A DNA stretch of 39,677 bases, taken from NCBI GenBank assembly GCA_041687295.1, contig JAWLCG010000005.1, positions 1-39,677 of the forward strand, read 5' to 3'. This document shows, one piece after another, positions 27,288-34,972 of the stretch (position 1 is the stretch's first letter; each line of letters starts with the position of its first letter). A program made the translations under genes and the position numbers. The notes beneath the pieces are model-generated. The model ran no database searches and had not been told where the DNA came from. It worked only from the letters and a program-made list of their open reading frames with translations. This DNA is from JAWLCG01 sp041687295. GTDB taxonomy: Bacteria > Planctomycetota > Phycisphaerae > SM23-33 > FEN-1343.

Positions 27288-29108
27288 CTACTGGTTCTCG
27301 GTGACGCGGAGGATCTCGTCAGGCGTGGTCTCGCCGGCGGCGACCTTGGCGAACCCGTCCATGCGCAGCGTCCGCATGCCCTTGTTCTGAGCGAAGCGGC
27401 GCAGCTCCATCAGCGACGGGTTGCCGGTGACGATGTCGCGGAGGTCATCGTCAAGCAGCAGCAGCTCGTAGATGCCGCTTCGGCCCTGGTAGCCGGTCTG
27501 GCGGCACCGCTCGCAGCCGACCCCGTGCATCACCTGTTCGGTGGGCACGCCGTGCTGTTCGAGGTACTTGCGGACGTTGTCGCCGATGTTCTCGGCGGGC
27601 TGCTTGCAGTGCGGACAGACCCGCCGCACCAGGCGCTGGGCGACCACGGCGTTGACGGCCGCTGAGATCAGGTACGGCTCGATGCCGATATTGATCAGTC
27701 GGGTGATTGTGCTGGGGGCGTCATTGGTGTGCAGCGTGCTGAGCACCATGTGGCCGGTGAGCGAGGCCTGCACGGCGATCCGGGCCGTCTGCTCGTCGCG
27801 AATCTCGCCGACCATGATCACGTCGGGGTCCTGCCGCAGCAGGCTGCGCAGTGCGGCCGCGAAGCTCAGGCCGATCTTCTCGATCACGTTGACCTGGGTG
27901 CAGAAGCCCAGCTCGTACTCGACAGGGTCCTCGACGGTGGAGATGTTCAGACGGTCGCCATCCATCGTCCGCAGGGCCGAGTAGAGCGTCGTGGTCTTGC
28001 CACTGCCGGTCGGGCCGGTGACCAGGACGATGCCGTGAGGCTCGGTGATCTGGTGGTGGAAGGCCTCCAGCATGTCCTTGGCCATGCCCAGCCTCTCCAG
28101 GCCGATCAGGATCGAGCGGTTGTCCAGGATACGGATGACGCACTTTTCGCCGTGGGTGGTCGGCAGGGTGCTGACGCGCAGGTCGACATTGCGCCCCTGG
28201 ACCATGGCGCGGATGCGCCCGTCCTGCGGCAGGCGGCGCTCGGAGATGTCGAGGTTGGCCATGATCTTCAGACGCGAGATGATGGCCGCGTGCAGCTGCC
28301 ACGGCGGGCTGGTCTGCTCGAAGAGGATGCCGTCGATGCGGTAGCGGACGCGCAGGGCGCTGTCGCCGGGCTCGAGGTGGATATCGCTGGCGCCCTCGCG
28401 GAGGGCATGGCTGATGACGTAGTTGACGTAGCGGATGACGGGGCTCTCGGCCGCCATCTTCTCGAGGTCGGCCACCTCGTCGCTATCGGACTCGACCACC
28501 TCGACATCATCGTCGCTGATGTCCTTGATGATCTCGTCCATCTTCTGGCCCTGGGCGGGGCCGAGATCTTCGACGAGCTTCTGCACGTTGGCCGGCGTGA
28601 CCACTGCGAGCTTGACCGGACGGTTGAGGCGGCGTTTGACCTCGTCGATCAGGAAGATGTCGGCCGGGTCGCACAGGCCCACCAGCACGCCACCGTCCTC
28701 GACACGAACGGCGATGACCTTCTTCTGGCGGATGAAGTCGGGCGGCAGGGCGGCGAAGCAACGCGGGTCGACGTCGTCGCGCTCGAGCTGCAGGAAGGGC
28801 AGCTTGAAGTACTCGGCCGTGGCGCGGAGGGCCTGGGCCTCGTCGATCGCGCCGGCCTGGCGCAGCGCCTGCATGATCGTCAGGCGGGCGTTGTCCTTCT
28901 GCTTCTGGCGAGCGACATCGAGCTGCAGGTCGTTGATCGCGCCCTGGGCGAGCAGGATGCCCTCGGGCCCGCGCGGCGTGGCGCTGGGCGCATCAGGCCG
29001 CCAGAGCTCGTCGAACTCGAGCTCCTCGCCCGCGTCGTCAATGCTGACGGCCGGGGGGGCACTGCGGAGCGGCTCGTCCAGGTTGTCCTGTCGCCAATCG
29101 CTGCTCAC
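27288..29108 (-). CDS. pilB: Pilus extension ATPase PilB/GspE
   Basis: A hexameric ATPase that drives pilin polymerisation. The start is GTG (MSSDWRQDNLDEP) with AAGGA upstream; 606 residues. The N-terminal MshEN-type region (residues of about 50-200) contains ALRQAGAIDEAQALRATAEY and GVLVGLCDPADIFLIDEVKR; such domains can bind c-di-GMP in some members. An acidic linker (DISDDDVEVVESDSDE) leads to the motor: SDIHLEPG, Walker A GPTGSGKTTTLY, Asp box STVEDPVEY, Walker B PDVIMVGEIRD, His box STLHTNDAPST. The zinc-binding tetracysteine motif is complete (CPHC ... CERC). It could serve a type II secretion system, but its place next to pilT and pilMNO points to pili. Confidence 0.95.
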   Translation of the reverse strand: MSSDWRQDNLDEPLRSAPPAVSIDDAGEELEFDELWRPDAPSATPRGPEGILLAQGAINDLQLDVARQKQKDNARLTIMQALRQAGAIDEAQALRATAEYFKLPFLQLERDDVDPRCFAALPPDFIRQKKVIAVRVEDGGVLVGLCDPADIFLIDEVKRRLNRPVKLAVVTPANVQKLVEDLGPAQGQKMDEIIKDISDDDVEVVESDSDEVADLEKMAAESPVIRYVNYVISHALREGASDIHLEPGDSALRVRYRIDGILFEQTSPPWQLHAAIISRLKIMANLDISERRLPQDGRIRAMVQGRNVDLRVSTLPTTHGEKCVIRILDNRSILIGLERLGMAKDMLEAFHHQITEPHGIVLVTGPTGSGKTTTLYSALRTMDGDRLNISTVEDPVEYELGFCTQVNVIEKIGLSFAAALRSLLRQDPDVIMVGEIRDEQTARIAVQASLTGHMVLSTLHTNDAPSTITRLINIGIEPYLISAAVNAVVAQRLVRRVCPHCKQPAENIGDNVRKYLEQHGVPTEQVMHGVGCERCRQTGYQGRSGIYELLLLDDDLRDIVTGNPSLMELRRFAQNKGMRTLRMDGFAKVAAGETTPDEILRVTENQ

Positions 29109-29129
29109 GACGGAATCCTTTCGTGGAGA

Positions 29130-29780
29130 CTACTGCTCCATGTGCAACACGAACGTCTGGCCGCTCCAGGAGAGCTGGACGCTACGGGCGGTGATGCTGT
29201 CCACGCGGAAGCGCCCGACGGTCTGGCCCTCGGAGAGGAAATCGTTGTTGATGATGGCCGTGCCGCCTCGCGGGCCCATCATGACGCTCTGGAGGCGGAG
29301 CTGGTCGAACTCCGCAGTGGCGGCGGCGAGTTCGCGCTGCCGTACCATCTCGGCCTCGGTGGGCGGGGGCGCCTGCGTGCCCGAGCCGCTGCTCTGGAAG
29401 ATGAACGGATTGGCGTGGAGCTGCTCGATCGGCACCTGGATGCGTGTGGCGTAGCTGTAGAAGGCGTCGACGATGCGTCGCGTCTCCTTGGCGGCCTGGT
29501 CGGTGGGCTGGGCCTGCTGCTGGGCGATGAAGGTCTCGACCTGCTGTTCGATGGCGACATTGGAGGCCTGGGCCTCGGCCGGGCCGCCGCGGAGGCTCAG
29601 CAGGTACAGGGCGGCCGCCCCCAGCGCGAAGCTGGCGACCAATACCAGATTGCCGCGCGTCAGGTTGAGCTTGCGCCATGGGCTCGGACGCGCCTCGCTC
29701 ATCGACAGGCCGTCGCTCTGGCTGGCGGCGTTGAAGTCTTCGAAGTTGTCGCCCGCGGGGGGGGTGTTGTTCTCGAACAT
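29130..29780 (-). CDS. PilP/GspC-like pilus assembly protein
   Basis: A 216-residue bitopic inner-membrane protein in the pilP position, two bases after pilO. The ATG at 29780 (MFENNTPPAGDNFED) has a GGAG site inside the end of pilO. An acidic cytoplasmic tail comes first, then a membrane helix near residues 43-62 (LVLVASFALGAAALYLLSL) and a long Gln/Ala-rich periplasmic linker. The C-terminal small beta domain (GGTAIINNDFLSEGQTVG, then RVDSITARSVQLSWSG and FVLHM) has the pattern of PilP/GspC homology regions, which contact the outer-membrane secretin. No lipoprotein signal is seen, unlike classical PilP, so it looks more like GspC. The name is by position and domain pattern. Confidence 0.65.
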   Translation of the reverse strand: MFENNTPPAGDNFEDFNAASQSDGLSMSEARPSPWRKLNLTRGNLVLVASFALGAAALYLLSLRGGPAEAQASNVAIEQQVETFIAQQQAQPTDQAAKETRRIVDAFYSYATRIQVPIEQLHANPFIFQSSGSGTQAPPPTEAEMVRQRELAAATAEFDQLRLQSVMMGPRGGTAIINNDFLSEGQTVGRFRVDSITARSVQLSWSGQTFVLHMEQ

Positions 29781-29781
29781 G

Positions 29782-30348
29782 CTACAGCTCCTTCCTGCCG
29801 TCGCGCTCGAAGAAGACCGACAGGGTGATCTTGGCCCGCATCTGCCCCTCGGGGGCATTGGCCGCCTTGTCCAGTTCCATCTGCTGCAGCCGCGTGATGC
29901 GCGGCTTGTTCTCCAGGGCCAGCAGGAAGCTGTAGAGCCCGTAGAAGTCGCCCTCCAGCTCCAGGTCGATCGGCTGCTCGGCGTAGGGGCCGGTCTGCTC
30001 GGCCGCCCCGCCGCCCACGCGGTGGGTGGTGCGGATCGACTTGGTGGCCAGCTGGTTCTGCTCGGCCAGCTTCCAGACCTCCTTGAGGATCTGGTCGATC
30101 TCTTTCTCCTGGGGCAGCTTGGAGCGGAAGAAGGCGATAGCCTGGTCGAGCTCGCCGATCTCGGCCTTGAGGTCGCTGATGGTCGCGGTGGCGCGGTTGA
30201 GCGCCTGCAGCTTGGCCCGCTTGGCCTCGATCTGCTGCAGGTCCGCCGCCACGCGATCGCTGCGGGGCTGGAACAGCAGCATCCAGGCGCCGATCGGGAT
30301 CGCGATCAGCAGCACGAAGAAGATGGCTTCGCGCGTTCCGAACTTCAT
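29782..30348 (-). CDS. pilO: Type IV pilus alignment protein PilO
   Basis: A 188-residue inner-membrane protein with one N-terminal helix (AIFFVLLIAIPIGAWMLLF), a coiled coil (residues of about 30-80, ISDLKAEIGELDQAIAFFRSKLPQEKEID) and a ferredoxin-like periplasmic domain (PIDLELEGDFYGLYSFLLAL). These are standard for PilO, which pairs with PilN to link PilM on the cytoplasmic face to PilP and the secretin. AAGGA precedes the ATG, which overlaps the stop of pilN by four bases. Confidence 0.9.
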   Translation of the reverse strand: MKFGTREAIFFVLLIAIPIGAWMLLFQPRSDRVAADLQQIEAKRAKLQALNRATATISDLKAEIGELDQAIAFFRSKLPQEKEIDQILKEVWKLAEQNQLATKSIRTTHRVGGGAAEQTGPYAEQPIDLELEGDFYGLYSFLLALENKPRITRLQQMELDKAANAPEGQMRAKITLSVFFERDGRKEL

Positions 30349-31172
30349 CGGGGGGTCCTTTCGGTGTGGGCCGGGGCGCCGAAGAACTGCCGCGCCAGGG
30401 TCCGCAGGCCTCCGCCGGCGGGGGCGGCATGCTCGGCCAGCTGGGCCGGCTCGCCGTCGCGCCCGGCCGTCGGGCCCTCCAGGCGGGGCGCCTTGGAGGG
30501 GTCCTCGACCTCGGCGTCCGCCCGCAGCTCCAGGGTGACCTGGAACTCGCGGACCTTGACCTTGTTGAACTCGGTCTCCTTGCTGTAGACCAGGTCGGCC
30601 GAGTCGACCAGTGGATCGCGGGCCATAGTGTTGATGAACTGGGCGACCTGCACGTCAGTCTGGGCCAGGCCGGTCACCTCGATGGTGACCTTCTGGCTCG
30701 GCGGTTTGGACGGTGCCGGGGCGGCGGCCGGGCCCGCCCCCAGGCCGCGCTGCTGGGCCGACGCGTCGAACTTGTTGGCGGCCGGCGGCGGGGCGGCGGG
30801 TTTTAGCACCACCGTCTTGAGCTTGAGCTGCTTGAGTCCAGCCCCGCTGGGCAGGGCGTTGGTGATCGTCGCCAGCAGGTAGCTGCGGGGCACGCGCTCG
30901 CGGAGTTCGCCGGCGACCTGCGCCTTGGCGATCATCTCCTGACGCTTGGCCTGGAGCTCCTGGAGCTGGGCGATGAGCCGGCTGGCCTGCTCGTACTCGC
31001 GGCTAACCTGCTCGCGGATGTCACGGGCCGCCTTGGCCCGCTCCTCGCCGACCAGGGCCGCGCCGATCGTGCCGGCCATCACCACGCCGAACAGCCCCAG
31101 GCAGAGGATGTTCGACCGCTGCTGGGCACGGCGTTGGATGTAGTCTTCAGGCAACAGGTTGATGGTACTCAT
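30345..31172 (-). CDS. pilN: Type IV pilus alignment protein PilN
   Basis: I chose the ATG at 31172, which gives the conserved PilN N-terminus MSTINLLPEDYIQRRAQQR that binds the PilM groove; 275 residues. A membrane helix follows (ILCLGLFGVVMAGTIGAALV), then a coiled coil (ASRLIAQLQELQAKRQEMIA) and a periplasmic domain (SQKVTIEVTGLAQTDVQVAQF). It is longer than many PilN proteins because of a Pro/Ala-rich insert near residues 135-165 and a C-terminal tail of about 50 residues after the ferredoxin-like fold. Overlaps pilO by four bases. Confidence 0.9.
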   Translation of the reverse strand: MSTINLLPEDYIQRRAQQRSNILCLGLFGVVMAGTIGAALVGEERAKAARDIREQVSREYEQASRLIAQLQELQAKRQEMIAKAQVAGELRERVPRSYLLATITNALPSGAGLKQLKLKTVVLKPAAPPPAANKFDASAQQRGLGAGPAAAPAPSKPPSQKVTIEVTGLAQTDVQVAQFINTMARDPLVDSADLVYSKETEFNKVKVREFQVTLELRADAEVEDPSKAPRLEGPTAGRDGEPAQLAEHAAPAGGGLRTLARQFFGAPAHTERTPR

Positions 31173-31182
31173 GGTCTCCTCG

Positions 31183-32292
31183 TCAGGCCGCACTGGCCGA
31201 GCGGACAAACTGGCTGCCCAGGCTCAATCCCACGGCCACGGCCCAGTCGGGCTGGGCGTTGCGGCGGTCCAGCACCGAGTCGGGGGATGTCTGCACGTTG
31301 CGACGAATACCCGCCAGCGGGTCGCCCACCTGCGCCGGCAGCGTCAGCCGCTGGGCGAGGTTCTGACAGAGCCGCTTGTCATACGCCTGGCCGCCCAGGA
31401 AGAGCGCCCGCTCGACGGGGCGGTTGGGGAAGACCGAGTCGTAGTACCGCAGGCAGGTGACGATCTGCTGCGCCAGCTCGCTGGCCGGGCCTGCCAGCAG
31501 AGGGTAGACCTTCTCGGGGTCGGCCCCGGTGGCGGTGTCCGGTGCGGTCAGCAGCCGCATCCGCAGGGCATGGGCCTCGGCCGGCGACAGCGAAAGCCCC
31601 TCGGCGACGGCGGCATCGAGCTGCACGCCGCCGAACGCCAGGTTCCGCGCGAACGCCAGCGAGCAGCCATGGCTGACGACCACCTGCGTGCTGGCCACGC
31701 CGATGTCCACGAACAGCGTGGCGTGCTGCTGGTCCTCCAGCCGCCGGAACAGCCGACTGAAGCACTCCACGATCGCGCAGGGCTCGAGGTTGATCGCGCT
31801 GCAGTCGAGCTTGGCCTTGCGGGCCATGTCCAGGTAACCCTCGACCAGCTCGCGCCGGGCGGCCATGACGATGAGTTCCTCCTTGGGCTCCTCGCCCGCG
31901 AGGATCTCACCGGCCACCACGTGCTGGATGACGGCCCGGCTAGGGTCGAAGGGCAGCTTGCCCTGCAGTTCCCAGACGAGGGCCTGGCTGCGCTGGGCGG
32001 CGGGCATCTTGGCCATGCGGATGTGCTCGACAAAGGTCTGGCTCGCCGGCAGCGACATGACGCACTGGCGCCCCTTGAAGGGGTGGTCCTTGAGCAGGTC
32101 GCGGACGCTCTGGACGAAGAACCGCCCACGTGACGCCAAGTCGGTGCCCAGGCCCGTGGGCACCTCGACGGCGGCGGCCGCCATCAGCTCCAGCTGGCCC
32201 TCCTGCAGACGCATCTGGGCCATCTTGAGGCTGTGCGTCCCCAGATCGATGCCAATTGGAAAGACCCGGGCCTTGACCCACTTCATGGCCAT
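31183..32292 (-). CDS. pilM: Type IV pilus actin-like protein PilM
   Basis: First gene of the pilus operon. The ATG at 32292 lies six bases after AGGAG, giving 369 residues; an ATG two codons on is possible. The actin-like ATP-binding fold shows in IGIDLGTHSLKMAQM (phosphate-1), FVDIGVASTQVVVSHG (phosphate-2) and RALFLGGQAYDKRLCQNLAQ near the C-terminus (adenosine loop). In the cytoplasm PilM binds ATP and the N-terminus of PilN, tying the motor platform to the envelope-spanning PilN-O-P bridge. The region SLPASQTFVEHIRMAKMPA is typical. Confidence 0.93.
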   Translation of the reverse strand: MAMKWVKARVFPIGIDLGTHSLKMAQMRLQEGQLELMAAAAVEVPTGLGTDLASRGRFFVQSVRDLLKDHPFKGRQCVMSLPASQTFVEHIRMAKMPAAQRSQALVWELQGKLPFDPSRAVIQHVVAGEILAGEEPKEELIVMAARRELVEGYLDMARKAKLDCSAINLEPCAIVECFSRLFRRLEDQQHATLFVDIGVASTQVVVSHGCSLAFARNLAFGGVQLDAAVAEGLSLSPAEAHALRMRLLTAPDTATGADPEKVYPLLAGPASELAQQIVTCLRYYDSVFPNRPVERALFLGGQAYDKRLCQNLAQRLTLPAQVGDPLAGIRRNVQTSPDSVLDRRNAQPDWAVAVGLSLGSQFVRSASAA

Positions 32293-32317
32293 GTGCAACT
32301 CCTGCCGGTTCCGTACG

Positions 32318-32369
32318 GGCCCAGCCCGCCGCAGCGCACCGCTCGCGGTGCCGACGGACGGGCTTGGCC
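32318..32369 (-). promoter_or_regulatory. Structured leader hairpin of the pilus operon
   Basis: On the minus strand GGCCAAGCCCG (32369-32359) pairs with CGGGCTGGGCC (32328-32318) with one mismatch. Inside it GCACCG/CGGTGC forms a perfect stem on a CGAG loop. The hairpin ends about 25 bases before the pilM start. No T-tract follows, so it is more likely an mRNA structure than a terminator. No known riboswitch core is recognisable. Confidence 0.45.
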
Positions 32370-32403
32370 AGGTTGCCTTCTCGTGTCCAAATTGCCTACC
32401 AGG

Positions 32404-32432
32404 ACCATACGTTCCGATCCTCCACCGGGCAA
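32404..32432 (-). promoter_or_regulatory. Candidate promoter of the pilus operon
   Basis: On the minus strand TTGCCC (32432-32427), a 17-base gap and TATGGT (32409-32404), four of six matches in each box. Transcription would start near 32397 and include the leader hairpin. The other part of the 32293-32760 gap (32433-32760) shows no gene; AGAGGAGG at 32744-32751 serves the oxidoreductase. Confidence 0.35.
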
Positions 32433-32760
32433 AACCGACTTATCCGGACGTTGACCCAAGGTGTTTCCCTCACACGCTGGAAGTATCGGCCCGTCGCCGG
32501 AGGCCCTTCAGTAGGAAAATGGGGGGCGGGAGGGGTCGCATCGGCCCCGGGGAGGCAGCCGGGCAGGCGGCCCCGGCGGCTCCGCCCAAACCCCTGGCGC
32601 GCAACTGCCTTGGCACGGCGGAGTCATGACCGAGGGCGCAGGGCCCGTGCGAGGGATTCGCGCGGGCAGTTGACCGGCCCGGCCCAAGCGATAGGATAGC
32701 CGACGGGCGGTCGAGGGCGGCAGGCCCTGCGGGCGGCCTATCCAGAGGAGGTCCAGGCCC

Positions 32761-34161
32761 ATGGAGATCCACGTGCCTTCCCAGTCGGTCGAGGTGCTCG
32801 CCGAGTGCGACGTGCTGGTCTGCGGCGGAGGCTGCAGCGGCGTGGCGGCCGCGGTGTCGGCGGCGCGGCACGGGGCGTCGGTCATCCTCATCGAGCGTTG
32901 GCCCAGCGTGGGGGGCATGGGCACCAACGCCCTGGTCACCGGCTGGCACCGCAGCGACCGACAGAAGATGGTGATTCTGGGCCTGGTCGAGGAGTCGGCC
33001 CAGCGGGCTCTGCCGCACGGGTGGATCTGGCAGGTCCCCAGCTACCCCCGTCAGCACGAGACGCACTGGTACGACTCGGAGGGCATGCGGATCGTCTGGC
33101 AGCGGATGCTCGACGAGGCCGGCGTGCGGACGCTGTGCTACCTCGTCGCCGGCGAGCCGATCGTCGAGGGCGACCGGGTCCGCGGCGTGCTGTGCGACAC
33201 CAAGCGCGGCCGGCGGGCCATCCTGGGCCGAATCGTCATCGACGCCACCGGCGACGGCGACATCGCCGCCAAGGCCGGCGTGCCCTGGGAGTTCGGCCGG
33301 GCCAGCGACGGGCGGGTCCAGGGCATGACGATGATGTTCAACCTCCGCGGCACCGACCAGTCCGACGCCGCCCGCCAGGCCCGGCGAGAGCAGGTGCAGG
33401 AGATCGTGGCCGAGATGGAACGCCTCCGCCAGGCCGGTCAGATGCCGCCGTTCAACCTTGCCAATACACGCGGCATGATTAACGGCTGGGGAGCCCCCAA
33501 CTCCACGCCCTGGAACATGTGCCCCGTCGCCGGCGATCCGCTGGACGAGGAGCAACTCAGCCGCCTCGATGCCCGCAGCCGAGAGCAGATCGTCGCCTAC
33601 CTCGACTTCTGGCGGGCCCGCGTGCCGGGCATGGCCGAGGCGAAGCTCGAGCAGACGGGCCACGCCCTGGGCGTCCGTGAGAGCCGGCGTGTGAAGGGCC
33701 TCAAGACCCTCTCGGCCGAGATGGTGCTCGGGGCCGTCAAGCAGCCCGACGCCGTCGGCCATGGCGTATGGATGATCGACATCCACGACCCGCTCGGCAG
33801 CGGCTACACGACCTACAGCGACCGGGGCAGCCGTAACATGCTGGCCGAAGGCACCAGCTACCACATCCCCCTGGGCATGGGCCTGGTGGAGCCCTTCGGC
33901 AACCTCGGCGTGGTTGGCCGATGCGCCAGCAGCACCCACGAGGGCCATTCCAGCTTCCGCGTGCAGACCCACTGCATGGTGTTGGCCCAGGGCATCGGCA
34001 CCGCGGCCGCGATGGCCCTGGCCGGCGACGGCGACCTGCGAAACGTCGACGTGCCCCGCCTCCAGCAGGCCCTGCGCGACGACGGCGTCTACCTGCAGGA
34101 CGTGCCCGCCGGAGAGAAGCAGGGCGGAGCACCGACCGCCGCTGAGGGCGCCAGCCCGTAG
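32761..34161 (+). CDS. FAD-dependent oxidoreductase (FAD_oxidored family)
   Basis: A 466-residue flavoprotein with an N-terminal dinucleotide-binding fold: CDVLVCGGGCSGVAAAVSAA ending in VILIER (residues of about 17-45), GGMGTNALVTGW, and the second FAD motif IVIDATGDGDIAAKAG near 160. The C-terminal part (YHIPLGMGLVEPFGNLGVVG, then GHSSFRVQTHCMVLAQGIGTAAAMAL) closes the FAD site as is usual in this family, common in planctomycetes and Bacteroidetes and sometimes labelled xanthan-lyase-like. No signal peptide is seen. The substrate is unknown; sugar-derived or organic-acid substrates are guesses. AGAGGAGG gives a strong start. The TAG stop falls inside the GTAG end of a REP-like palindrome shared with the convergent next gene. 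Confidence 0.85.
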   Translation: MEIHVPSQSVEVLAECDVLVCGGGCSGVAAAVSAARHGASVILIERWPSVGGMGTNALVTGWHRSDRQKMVILGLVEESAQRALPHGWIWQVPSYPRQHETHWYDSEGMRIVWQRMLDEAGVRTLCYLVAGEPIVEGDRVRGVLCDTKRGRRAILGRIVIDATGDGDIAAKAGVPWEFGRASDGRVQGMTMMFNLRGTDQSDAARQARREQVQEIVAEMERLRQAGQMPPFNLANTRGMINGWGAPNSTPWNMCPVAGDPLDEEQLSRLDARSREQIVAYLDFWRARVPGMAEAKLEQTGHALGVRESRRVKGLKTLSAEMVLGAVKQPDAVGHGVWMIDIHDPLGSGYTTYSDRGSRNMLAEGTSYHIPLGMGLVEPFGNLGVVGRCASSTHEGHSSFRVQTHCMVLAQGIGTAAAMALAGDGDLRNVDVPRLQQALRDDGVYLQDVPAGEKQGGAPTAAEGASP

Positions 34162-34214
34162 GGTGTGCAGGACCTCGCTTCCGCTGCGTTGCGGCGAGAA
34201 CCTGCACACCCTAC
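34158..34214. repeat. GTAG...CTAC palindrome that supplies both convergent stop codons
   Basis: GTAGGGTGTGCAGG (34158-34171) pairs perfectly with CCTGCACACCCTAC (34201-34214). CTCGC/GCGAG and CCGC/GCGG can pair inside. The TAG at 34159-34161 stops the oxidoreductase; the complementary TAG at 34213-34211 stops the NYN gene. Likely also a bidirectional transcription end. Confidence 0.85.
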
Positions 34215-34711
34215 GGCCGATTGGCGTCCTTGTTGTCGGCCCCCCCGTCGAGGCCGAAGTACTCTATCCACTGCTCGATTTGGCCGGCGTTCAGGCCGGC
34301 GCGCTTGGCGCGGGGCTCGCGGACGACGGGGCGGGGCGGCGGGGGGTTCAGGAGGGTTTCGGCGAAGTCCTCGGCCCGGACGCTTTGACAGCGGCGGCGG
34401 CGGGCGGCCTTGCGGATGGCGCGGTCGGTGCTGACGACCGTCAGGCGGCGCGGGGCGGTGTGGGCGTCGATCAGCTCGACCAAGACGGCGTCGGCCTCGG
34501 CCCCGTGGCCGTAGTGCACCGCCACGCGCGAGTCGCCCACCTGCCGGGCCAGCGCCCCCCGCGGCGGGTGCCCGTCGAACACCACCGCGGACTCCAGGCG
34601 CGTCCGCTCGGCGAAGTCGCCCAGCAGCCGGCACACGATCTGGCGCCCAGCCGGCACGCCCAGCTTCCGCAACGCGTACATCAGATTGTTCCCGTCGACA
34701 AGGTACCGCAC
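34211..34711 (-). CDS. NYN-domain (YacP-like) putative ribonuclease
   Basis: A 166-residue protein with the PIN-like NYN fold: MRYLVDGNNLMYALRKLG with the first catalytic Asp, VVFDGHPP, a middle acidic cluster (GHGAEADAVLVELID), and LTVVSTDRAIRKAARRR. These match YacP/Rae1-type nucleases, which cut mRNA on or near the ribosome in Bacillus. The C-terminal third is Pro/Arg-rich and ends in a short helix (NAGQIEQWIEYFGLDG). The start ATG at 34711 begins directly with the conserved strand. The last codon and stop derive from the REP-like palindrome. The RNA target is unknown. Confidence 0.85.
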   Translation of the reverse strand: MRYLVDGNNLMYALRKLGVPAGRQIVCRLLGDFAERTRLESAVVFDGHPPRGALARQVGDSRVAVHYGHGAEADAVLVELIDAHTAPRRLTVVSTDRAIRKAARRRRCQSVRAEDFAETLLNPPPPRPVVREPRAKRAGLNAGQIEQWIEYFGLDGGADNKDANRP

Positions 34712-34770
34712 CCGGGCATGATAGGGCCCCGGCCGGATTCCGGCAATGCTCGGCGCGGTTACAGGACTCT

Positions 34771-34805
34771 GTAGGCTGGGACAGAGCGCAGCGCCGTCCC
34801 ACCTT
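34771..34805 (+). repeat. REP-like palindrome, covariant with the 11588 copy
   Basis: Starts GTAGGCTGGGACAGAGCG and ends GTCCCACCTT. It has the layout of the unit at 11588-11622, but the stem is TGGGAC/GTCCCA instead of TGGGGC/GCCCCA, a paired change. It lies upstream of the NYN gene. Confidence 0.7.
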
Positions 34806-34882
34806 CGGTGGTCGGTTCAGCTTGAAAGACGTGGCTGCAGACGGCCCAGCCACGGCACCCGGGCGGTGGGGGGGGGCGGAAA

Positions 34883-34900
34883 CCCCGGGCAAGCCCGGGG
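34883..34900. repeat. Short perfect palindrome CCCCGGGC-AA-GCCCGGGG
   Basis: An 8-bp perfect stem on a two-base loop, followed by CTATATACAGAGGTCTC. It lies 70 bases past the 3' end of the pyrimidine operon and may help end or stabilise that transcript. Confidence 0.5.
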
Positions 34901-34936
34901 CTATATACAGAGGTCTCGAAGGGGGCGCCAGCCTCT

Positions 34937-34972
34937 GCCAATCGAAAATCGGCAATCAGAAACCAGAAATCA
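34937..34972 (-). repeat. AT-rich low-complexity tail after pyrC
   Basis: Minus strand reads as irregular repeats of GATTTCTG/GATTTTCG units beginning at the pyrC stop. It stands out in GC-rich sequence and parallels the octamer tails after pyrB and the last pilus gene. Confidence 0.4.

Noticed and set aside
23156..29828. Long plus-strand frames opposite pilX-like, pilT and pilB genes
   Set aside because: Shadows of clear pilus genes with no ribosome-binding sites or motifs of their own.
32293..32520. c-di-GMP riboswitch upstream of pilM
   Set aside because: The leader is structured, but the conserved GEMM core sequences are not recognisable.
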